In this document: one piece after another, positions 13,743 to 20,592 of the stretch
How the letters are laid out: every line of letters begins with the position of its first letter
Numbering within the stretch: position 1 is the stretch's first letter
IMG/VR virus record: IMGVR_UViG_3300006869_000146
Location: 1-20,592 of that record
Reading direction: 5' to 3' (one strand)
Origin: a virus
DNA: 20,592 nucleotides
Position numbers and translations under genes: made by a program
Notes under the pieces: model-generated
Database searches by the model: none
Seen by the model: the letters and a program-made list of their open reading frames with translations, nothing else
Told to the model about the DNA's origin: nothing

Positions 13743-14438
13743 ATGTTTCCAACAAGTGCAGAAAATAAAAAAACAGAACCAGCAGATCAAGCACAAACAA
13801 ATATACACAAGAAACCTACCATAGTAACTGTGCCATCCAATGCTTCTTCCAAAACTAGTTTAATTAGTGCGGCACAAGGAACAGGAACAACTGCTGTTGG
13901 CTCGGGAGTTATTTCAGGAAGTCAGGCCGCGGCCAAAGGAGCCGATGCGGTTGCAACAGCAAAAGCAAATGTACAGAAAGTAAAAAGTGCAATCGCTACA
14001 GCACAACAAGCGGCAAGCGATCCTGTTGGTTTTGCTTTAAGTGCAGTACAAGCGGCAACTGGATTTAGCATTCCAAGCAGTCCAGAAGGAATAGCATCTT
14101 TATTAGGAAAATTTGCAGAAAAACCAGATCCAAGAGGTGACGGAACAACTGATATATCAAAAGAGAAAAAAGAAGGATCTAGCGTATTAAGTAAGTTAGG
14201 TGATGTTGCAAGTTTAAATCCAGCAGATGCATTATCTAAAGTAACATCTGCGGCAAGTCAATTTGTGCCCGAGGGAGTAACAGAAGCAGTAAGTAGTGTT
14301 ACTGAAATAGCATCATTGGGCGGAGTACCTGTTGATAATGTTGTTAGCACTGCTGTCAACAAAGTTACACAACCTGTACAATCTAGTTTACAAAAAGTAA
14401 AAAATGTTACAGATAGTACACAAGGAATTATAACATAA
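13743..14438 (+). CDS. Ala/Ser/Val-rich helical protein between hub and spike genes
   Basis: A 231-residue protein of unknown function. The N-terminal ~40 residues are polar and probably disordered. The rest consists of low-complexity Ala/Ser/Val/Gly helices with repeated Lys spacing (e.g. AKANVQKVKSAIATAQQAAS, residues ~73-92) separated by Pro/Gly breaks, with no cysteine or tryptophan. The composition suggests a long, flexible helical assembly. AGGAG lies eight bases before the ATG, just past the preceding stop, and the gene ends TAATG into the spike gene. A structural linker, internal or scaffold-like tail protein or spike chaperone are possibilities. None is proven. Confidence 0.7.
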   Translation: MFPTSAENKKTEPADQAQTNIHKKPTIVTVPSNASSKTSLISAAQGTGTTAVGSGVISGSQAAAKGADAVATAKANVQKVKSAIATAQQAASDPVGFALSAVQAATGFSIPSSPEGIASLLGKFAEKPDPRGDGTTDISKEKKEGSSVLSKLGDVASLNPADALSKVTSAASQFVPEGVTEAVSSVTEIASLGGVPVDNVVSTAVNKVTQPVQSSLQKVKNVTDSTQGIIT

Positions 14439-16402
14439 TGGGAAAAGGTATATTCGCAAAACATTCTAAAACATTAAAGGTCACTGCACCTAAGCATTTC
14501 AACGAGTTGCATGACACATTATTTGATGTATTAGTAATGGGCCAGGTAAAAGAAATTGGTGGTATTGATTCTTTTAAAGTAAAATTATTAGGAAAACAAT
14601 ATACTGATTCAGATCCTATTACTGTAAGGCAGTTATATCCATACATTAGTAGTAAGGATAGAAACTACGTAGGTTCTGATGCTAAAAAATTTGATGATTC
14701 ACAAACATCATCGGGATTTATTCTACCAACACCAGAAATAGGAACACAAGGATTAATAGCACTTGCAAACAAAAACTCAACAGAAGGGTTTTGGCTAGGA
14801 GGTATTATGCCTCCAGGAATAGGACACACTATTCCAGACTTTTCAACAACTTCTAATATAGCGGCCGAAAAAAGTAAATTAGATGAGTACGCAAGTGGTG
14901 TAGGTTTACCAGCATCAGAAATTCATTATTCATCTAATGATGGTTCAACAGAACCTACTAAATTAAAAAGAGCAATTCATCCTTTTGCAGAAGTATTAAA
15001 AAAACAAGGTCTGTTGGTTGATACAGTTAGAGGACAAACAACATCAAATCTGTTAAGAGACAAAAGAACAGGAATTGTTGGATTTAATACTCCTGGAAAG
15101 TTTGCTGAAAAGAAAGATTTAATTGATGTATCTATAAATTACAAAAAAGAAAAAAGAGAAGCACGTCTTACTAATTTAGGCGGTCATACATTTACAATGG
15201 ATGACGGTGATTTTCTTGGAAATAATAATTTAGTTAGAATTAGATCTAGCAAAGGTGCTCAAATACTTTTACATGATACTGAGGAAATAGTTTACATAGC
15301 AAATCAATCCGGCAGTGCTTGGATAGAAATGACAGCAGACGGCAAGATTGATGTTTATGCCAAAGACAGTGTAAGCATTCATACAGAAGCAGATTTTAAT
15401 TTTCGTGCAGACAGAGATATTAATTTTGAAGCAGGCCGTAATCTAAATCTAAAAGGAACAGAAAGAACTTATTTAGAAGCAAGTGAATTAAGATTGCTTG
15501 GAAAAATTGATGGTAGAATAGAAACAAGAGGACCTTTAGACATACAGTCAGACGATGCAAGAATTTCTGCTTCAGACTTTTCTTTAAGCACCGATAACCT
15601 AGATATTAGTAATAAACTAAACACAAGAATTAGAACGGGCGAAATTGATTTGGTTTCACAGTTTGGTCAACGTTACAGTGCAGGTACAGGTATTGAATTT
15701 AAGACCAACTTGCCTGAAAATCAAATTTGGAATAAGGTAACGTATAATCCTCAGAGAACATACTACAAAGGCAACACTGTTGTTTTTGCAACACAATTCT
15801 TTAAAGCATTAACACAAACCACATACCCTTCTAGCAATAACGCACCGGTACCGCCGCAAGCAGGCGAGTATTGGGAAATAGTTCCTCCGGTTGTACCAAA
15901 GACCACTCATGCTGACTTTAGGATTGATACGAATATTGTAGGACCATTGGAAGCAAAGTTTCAAGTTAATAGTAAGCACGATATTAGGTTGACAACTTTA
16001 AAGGGTAAAGTACAAGTTGTCGCAGTTACAGATACAATTGATATAACATCAACGAAAAATGTACATATTGATGGACTTCAGGTACATCTTAACTTGCCAG
16101 GCCCAGGAGCATTACCTTCTGATCCTATTGCAATATCAGCATTAGGCATACCTACACCTGATTCTAAAATTCCATTCGACACAGGTGCTGAAATGCCGTA
16201 TAACGTTCCTGCACTTGGAGTATTTCCTAATGAAAAGACTGATAATACTCTGGAATGGAAAAAAGGTTACTATGCATCGGACACACCATTGATTAGCATA
16301 ATGAAACGTATACCAATGCATGAACCATGGTCTGGACATGAAAGTAGAGATAAGAGTCTTTCATCTAGTGCCTACACTGACATAGAAATAAGCGGTAAAT
16401 AG
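14438..16402 (+). CDS. 5: gp5-like central spike protein, no lysozyme, CBM-like insert
   Basis: A 654-residue spike. An OB-fold-like N-terminal domain (residues ~26-130, LFDVLVMGQVKEIGG...LPTPEIGTQGLI...FWLGGI) corresponds to gp5 N-terminal domain and would sit on the hub. Residues ~250-420 show short repeating strands (IDVYAKDSVSIHTEADFNF, DINFEAGRNLNL) typical of a trimeric beta-helix needle. At ~428-483 a compact aromatic module interrupts the helix: W431, Y442/Y443, KGNTVVF, FFKALT, W479, like the small CBM5/12 chitin-binding domains. The helix resumes (~490-550), and the C-terminus has IPMHEPWSGHE, which I recall from marine T4-like gp5 proteins. No T4 gp5-type lysozyme domain (Glu-Asp-Thr) is seen. 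Starts TAATG; gp25 follows after 4 bases. Confidence 0.82.
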   Translation: MGKGIFAKHSKTLKVTAPKHFNELHDTLFDVLVMGQVKEIGGIDSFKVKLLGKQYTDSDPITVRQLYPYISSKDRNYVGSDAKKFDDSQTSSGFILPTPEIGTQGLIALANKNSTEGFWLGGIMPPGIGHTIPDFSTTSNIAAEKSKLDEYASGVGLPASEIHYSSNDGSTEPTKLKRAIHPFAEVLKKQGLLVDTVRGQTTSNLLRDKRTGIVGFNTPGKFAEKKDLIDVSINYKKEKREARLTNLGGHTFTMDDGDFLGNNNLVRIRSSKGAQILLHDTEEIVYIANQSGSAWIEMTADGKIDVYAKDSVSIHTEADFNFRADRDINFEAGRNLNLKGTERTYLEASELRLLGKIDGRIETRGPLDIQSDDARISASDFSLSTDNLDISNKLNTRIRTGEIDLVSQFGQRYSAGTGIEFKTNLPENQIWNKVTYNPQRTYYKGNTVVFATQFFKALTQTTYPSSNNAPVPPQAGEYWEIVPPVVPKTTHADFRIDTNIVGPLEAKFQVNSKHDIRLTTLKGKVQVVAVTDTIDITSTKNVHIDGLQVHLNLPGPGALPSDPIAISALGIPTPDSKIPFDTGAEMPYNVPALGVFPNEKTDNTLEWKKGYYASDTPLISIMKRIPMHEPWSGHESRDKSLSSSAYTDIEISGK

Positions 16403-16406
16403 AGTT

Positions 16407-16847
16407 ATGGGACAGTATAAAGAAATAAACATACAAACAAAAACTTCTAATGTAAACAATGCTACGAAAGTATCGCAGTTTTACAAAGGAATATCTACGA
16501 TTAACGAAAATTCAAAGTCATTTTCTTTATATGACACAGAACTAATAAAACAAGATATTCTTAATCATTTTAACATACGCAAAGGAGAAAAAATATATAA
16601 TCCGGAGTTTGGTACTATGATTTGGGGTATACTGTACGAACCACTTACTGAATCAGTTAGAGAAAAACTAATGGAAGATGTTTCAAGAATTATTGCGGAA
16701 GATCCTAGGGTCGATGCACGTAACATAATCATTGAAGAAAAAGGGTATGGAATACAAGTGTTGTTAGAACTTGAATTTAGTGCTTATAACCACATTGAAA
16801 CAATGGTCCTAAAGTTTGATCGAGACAGTGGTTTAAGCAGTCGGTAA
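16407..16847 (+). CDS. 25: gp25 baseplate wedge protein
   Basis: A 146-residue member of the gp25 family, a small wedge protein that connects gp6 to the inner baseplate and resembles the sheath-initiator fold shared with contractile injection systems. Residues ~45-140 carry the family core: QDILNHFNIRKGEK, NPEFGTMIWGILYEPLTE (with the EP turn), AEDPRVD, and a final strand pair VLLELEFSAYNHIETMVLKF. The N-terminus (~40 residues) is longer than in T4 gp25 (132 residues in total). It lies directly between the spike gene and gp6, as in other T4-like phages. Confidence 0.92.
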   Translation: MGQYKEINIQTKTSNVNNATKVSQFYKGISTINENSKSFSLYDTELIKQDILNHFNIRKGEKIYNPEFGTMIWGILYEPLTESVREKLMEDVSRIIAEDPRVDARNIIIEEKGYGIQVLLELEFSAYNHIETMVLKFDRDSGLSSR

Positions 16848-16884
16848 TAATATACGCAGTTTATAATTTAAGGTAAATATTTGC

Positions 16885-19800
16885 ATGGCAAGTTATGACA
16901 GACAAAACTCACTTTTAGTTACAGAAGACTGGTCTAAGATCTATCGATCATTCACAGACGCAGACTTTACAGCATATGATTTTCCTACTATTCGTAGGAC
17001 AATGATCAACTACCTACGTAAGAATTATCCAGAAGATTACAATGACTATATTGAATCAAGTGAATATCTTGCACTTATTGACGTTATTGCATTTTTAGGA
17101 CAAAGTTTAAGTTATCGTGTTGACTTAAATGCTAGAGAAAACTTTATTGAAACTGCTGAGAAAAAAGAAAGTGTGTTACGACTTGCTAGACTTGTTGGTT
17201 ATAACAACAAAAGAAATGAATGTGCAAGCGGAATTTTAAAAGTTACAGGAATTCAAACCACAGAAAATTTAACAGATAGTTCAGGAACTCCTTTAAGAAG
17301 TAGATTTATAACTTGGAACGATGATTCAAATCCAAATTGGTTAGAACAGACAATTACTATTATGAATAGTGCATTTTCTGGATCAACAATTTACGGTAAA
17401 CCTAATTCGTCTGAAATTATTGGCGGAATACAAACTGATTTATATAAAGTAAACAGTAACAACACAGATATTCCTGTTTTTACTTTTAGTAAATCAATTA
17501 ACGGTACACAAACTCCATTTGATGTGGTTAGTGCTAAAATTGATTCAACAAACATTAGTGAAGAAACTCCTTTACCAGGGAATACATTTGGATTGTTATA
17601 TAGAAATGACAAAAAAGGAAATAGTTCTGAGAACACAGGATTCTTTGTACATTTTAAACAAGGAGAATTAGTTACTTCAGATTTTACAATTAACGATCCT
17701 TCAAACAATGAAATCATTAATCTAAATACTCCAGACATAAACAATTCAGATGTTTGGTTATGGGAATTAGATCAGTTTGGAAATTACAAAACCGAATGGA
17801 CTAAGTTAGACAGCACTATTGGCAGTAATGCAATATATAATTCTATTTCAAATAATAATAGAAAAATTTATACTGTTGTTTCTAGAGATTTAGATCAAAT
17901 TAGTTTGAACTTTGCTGATGGAAATTTTGGTGATCTACCTAACGGAACTTTTAAAACATATTACAGAATTTCAAAAGGTGCAACTTACACAATTAGACCT
18001 GCAGATATGCAAAACATTGTTTTAGAGATTGGTTACACAAGTAAGTCAGGACAACAAAATACATTAATATTGCAATGTGCTTTACAGTCAACAGTGACAA
18101 ATGCAAGTGCAACAGAAAGTGTTGATAACATCAAACGTAATGCACCACAGGCCTACTACACACAAAATAGAATGATTACAGGAGAAGATTATAATACTTT
18201 TCCTTTAACTTCAAGTCCACAAATTGTTAAGGCAAAAGCAGTTAACAGAGCAAGCAGTGGAATTAGTAGACAGTTTGAAATTAAAGATCCAACAGGAAAA
18301 TATTCAAGCACCAACATAATTGCAGACGACGGCATAATTTATAAAAATGATTTTGAAGTTGATTTTGCATTTACGTTTTCATCTAGAAACGATGTATTAG
18401 GTGTTCTTAGAAATAGAGTCGAGCCAATTATTGCCGGAATTGCAACAAAAAGTTTTTACTATGATAAGTTTCCAAGGGTTAACACCACAGGACTTAACAT
18501 TGATTGGGTAAAGTCAACAAATACGACAGGTGGAGTTACTGGTTATTTTAGAAATACAGTTAATGGTGCACCAATCACTGTCGGATCATTTACTGGAAAC
18601 AACTTCAAATTTATTGCAACTGATTCAATGATTAAATTTGTTCCTCCAAGTGGGCGATACTTTTTACCTAATGGCGAGTTAACAACAACAAAAACAAAAA
18701 CTACTAGAGATTACATCTGGGTTAAAGTTTTAAATGTTGTTGGTGATGGTTCAAATGGCGGATTAGGAGCGTTGGATGACGGTACTGGTCCTATTATATT
18801 AAGTGAAGTTATTCCAGCACTGTCAATACCAAGTGAAATTATTCCTAATATTGTTACTGATTTACCAAGCGATATTGAAACAGAAATAGTTGACCTAGTG
18901 TTTAACTATAAAAACTTTGGAATCAGATACGATCAATCAACACTTACTTGGAAAATTGTAACAAACGCCAATGTTAACACTATTGATCCTTTTAGTTTAG
19001 ATAGAGAAGGTGATATATCTGGAACAAAAGCAGATAAAAGTTGGTTTGTATTATTTGAAACAGACGGTGAAACTTACACAGTTACATATCGTGGATTAGA
19101 TTATAGATTTGAAAGTGAAAATCTAGTACAATTTTATGTTGATGCAAGAGGAAAGACATACGATCCTAAAACAGGATTAGTAATCAAAGATCAAGTTAAA
19201 ATTTTAAAAGTTAATGAAGATCCAATATTGGATACTATATTAACAAAAGATTATCCATGGGAAATCACAGGTACTATTAGAAATCCAGATGGATTTGAAG
19301 ATACTAACAGAGTAGAAGTCAATTTGTATGATTCTGATGACGACGGAATGATTGATGATCCAGACAGTTTTATAAATGTTGTTGCACCCGATTCTGTTGA
19401 CGTTAGAGGATATAAAGATAAATTTGTTTTCTTTCAAAATACTGTAGTTGATAATGTTACTGTTGCAAAAAAAGTTTCTGCAACCAACTTTATAATTTTT
19501 GATAAAGAAAGCAGTATTCCTGCACTAAGTGATTATACAAATGGACAATTATTTTATTTCTACGGGTCAACAGAAAATGTTGTAAAGAGTTACAATTCAA
19601 CAACAGGTTCTTTAGATTTACAAAATTCTTATTTTGCAAAACCAGGCAGAGATGGTGTTAAGTTTCAATATATTCACAATGCTGAAAATGATCGTAGATT
19701 AGATCCAAGTAAAACAAATATAATTGATTTATATATGTTAACTGAAGCATATGATGATTCTTATAGATATTATATCAACAATGGCGGAACAAAACCAGAA

Positions 19801-20349
19801 GAACCAAGTTCAGAACAACTTAGAAGTCAATTTGAACCTGCATTAGAAAAGGTTAAATCGATTAGTGATACATTAATTTTTCATACAGTAAAATATAGAG
19901 AACTTTTTGGATCAAACGCTGATACGGATCTTCAAGCACAATTTAAAATTGTAAGATCACAACAAAGTGCAATTAGTGATAATCAATTAAAGTCGGGTGT
20001 AATATCTGCGATTAATGAATTCTTTGATATACAGAACTGGGATTTTGGTGACACCTTCTTTTTTACAGAATTAGCAACGTATGTTCACAATAAATTGGCG
20101 CCGGATTTAGCAAATATTGTTATTGTTCCTCGTAGCAATAGTCAAGCATTTGGATCTTTGTTCCAAATAACAAGCAAGTCAGATGAAATTTTTATTAGCA
20201 GTGCTACAGTAGATAACGTTGAAATTATAGATAGTCTAACAGCCGCAAACTTACAGTCATCAGGAAATGTTGTAAGTAGCGTCGACCAAGTAGGTACAGT
20301 TTCCGTTACTTCAACTAGCACTTCAAGTAGCGGAGGTAGTACTTACTAA
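16885..20349 (+). CDS. 6: gp6 baseplate wedge protein, enlarged
   Basis: A 1154-residue gp6-family wedge protein, well above T4 gp6 (660). Gp6 forms the ring that ties the baseplate wedges together. The N-terminus has the characteristic 'TDADFTAYDFPTIRRTMINY' and EYLALIDVIAFLGQSLSYRVDLNARENFIETA (~25-95). The C-terminus has VKYRELFGSNADTDLQAQF through FFTELATYVHNKLAPDLANIV (~1000-1080). The extra length lies in the middle, a beta-rich Asn/Asp/Thr/Gly-rich part. It includes DSDDDGMIDDPD (816-827), which resembles a calcium-binding DxDxDG loop. AAGG lies 11 bases before the ATG. The stop overlaps the next start as TAATG. Confidence 0.92.
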   Translation: MASYDRQNSLLVTEDWSKIYRSFTDADFTAYDFPTIRRTMINYLRKNYPEDYNDYIESSEYLALIDVIAFLGQSLSYRVDLNARENFIETAEKKESVLRLARLVGYNNKRNECASGILKVTGIQTTENLTDSSGTPLRSRFITWNDDSNPNWLEQTITIMNSAFSGSTIYGKPNSSEIIGGIQTDLYKVNSNNTDIPVFTFSKSINGTQTPFDVVSAKIDSTNISEETPLPGNTFGLLYRNDKKGNSSENTGFFVHFKQGELVTSDFTINDPSNNEIINLNTPDINNSDVWLWELDQFGNYKTEWTKLDSTIGSNAIYNSISNNNRKIYTVVSRDLDQISLNFADGNFGDLPNGTFKTYYRISKGATYTIRPADMQNIVLEIGYTSKSGQQNTLILQCALQSTVTNASATESVDNIKRNAPQAYYTQNRMITGEDYNTFPLTSSPQIVKAKAVNRASSGISRQFEIKDPTGKYSSTNIIADDGIIYKNDFEVDFAFTFSSRNDVLGVLRNRVEPIIAGIATKSFYYDKFPRVNTTGLNIDWVKSTNTTGGVTGYFRNTVNGAPITVGSFTGNNFKFIATDSMIKFVPPSGRYFLPNGELTTTKTKTTRDYIWVKVLNVVGDGSNGGLGALDDGTGPIILSEVIPALSIPSEIIPNIVTDLPSDIETEIVDLVFNYKNFGIRYDQSTLTWKIVTNANVNTIDPFSLDREGDISGTKADKSWFVLFETDGETYTVTYRGLDYRFESENLVQFYVDARGKTYDPKTGLVIKDQVKILKVNEDPILDTILTKDYPWEITGTIRNPDGFEDTNRVEVNLYDSDDDGMIDDPDSFINVVAPDSVDVRGYKDKFVFFQNTVVDNVTVAKKVSATNFIIFDKESSIPALSDYTNGQLFYFYGSTENVVKSYNSTTGSLDLQNSYFAKPGRDGVKFQYIHNAENDRRLDPSKTNIIDLYMLTEAYDDSYRYYINNGGTKPEEPSSEQLRSQFEPALEKVKSISDTLIFHTVKYRELFGSNADTDLQAQFKIVRSQQSAISDNQLKSGVISAINEFFDIQNWDFGDTFFFTELATYVHNKLAPDLANIVIVPRSNSQAFGSLFQITSKSDEIFISSATVDNVEIIDSLTAANLQSSGNVVSSVDQVGTVSVTSTSTSSSGGSTY

Positions 20350-20592
20350 TGGCTTATAGTGACAATAGCAACGTTCCTGTCAATTCAACGAACAAGGACA
20401 AATATAGAAACAGTTCCGCATTACTGCCGATGTTCTTTAGAACAGAAGCAAACAAGAAGTTTCTTGGGTCTACAGTTGATCCTTTAATTTCAAAAGGACA
20501 ACTAGAGAGAATTAATGGTTTTGTTGGAAGTAGATATTCCAAAACTGTTTCTCCGAATGATAGATATATTCCAGAACCAACATCAAATAGAA
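20349..20592 (+). CDS. Baseplate/virion structural protein, 5' end only
   Basis: The ATG overlaps the gp6 stop (TAATG) and the frame stays open to the window edge, giving 81 residues. The start MAYSDNSNVPVNSTNKDKYR is followed by LLPMFFRTEANKKFLGSTVD, then INGFVGSRYSKTVSPNDRYI. I recall this 'L..F.T..N.KFL..T.D.L' opening from large structural proteins encoded after gp6 in T4-like marine phages. T4 has gp7 in this place, but the N-terminus does not look like T4 gp7, so I give no gene symbol. Confidence 0.7.
   Translation, partial: MAYSDNSNVPVNSTNKDKYRNSSALLPMFFRTEANKKFLGSTVDPLISKGQLERINGFVGSRYSKTVSPNDRYIPEPTSNR

Overview
The window is a block of a T4-like marine myovirus genome, carrying parts of the tail and baseplate, recombination and late-sigma-factor modules. 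The genes recognised by their own motifs are gp26, gp46, gp47, gp55, gp48/54, gp53, gp5, gp25 and gp6 relatives. The gp55-47-46 order, the gp53/gp5/gp25/gp6 order and the AT-rich coding sequence resemble T4-like phages of marine bacteria (cyanophages, SAR11 phages). The host cannot be read from this sequence. No tRNA, integrase, transposase or CRISPR array was seen.

Layout. (1) 1-2286, minus strand: a tape measure protein cut by the left edge. (2) 2287-2365: a nearly symmetric divergent promoter region with two perfect TATAAATA late boxes facing each other across a palindrome. (3) 2366-3444, plus strand: a gp26-like protein followed, without a usable start codon, by an ORF in the -1 frame. 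The junction is a canonical T TTT TTC slippery heptamer, so a frameshifted tail-assembly-chaperone pair (like lambda G/GT or P2 E/E') is likely. (4) 3437-4620, minus strand: two coupled unknown genes behind a late promoter. (5) 4722-4904, plus strand: a 60-residue unknown protein ending at a terminator. (6) 4944-5427: a gene-free, hairpin-dense stretch with clearly raised G+C (145 of 300 bases at 5101-5400), the best candidate for an undescribed structured RNA or DNA element. (7) 5428-9820, minus strand: GIY-YIG nuclease, small basic protein, gp46, gp47 and gp55. The gp47 and gp55 genes each have a good sigma70-type promoter. (8) 9905-20592, plus strand: a tightly packed baseplate operon (gp48/54-like tube cap, gp53, large hub protein, Ala/Ser-rich protein, gp5-like spike, gp25, gp6, and the start of another structural gene).

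How it fits together. Early sigma70 promoters would make the gp46/47 nuclease complex, which resects DNA for recombination-dependent replication, and gp55, which redirects host RNA polymerase to TATAAATA late promoters. Those boxes precede the tape measure, gp26, the 4620 gene and, in the form AATAAATA, the baseplate operon. Structural genes are thus tied to gp55, and the baseplate operon's late box overlaps the -35 element of the gp55 gene itself. The strongest points for follow-up are the frameshift, the 4944-5427 element, the symmetric promoter at 2312-2352, and a spike protein that has no recognisable lysozyme but carries a chitin-binding-like insert.
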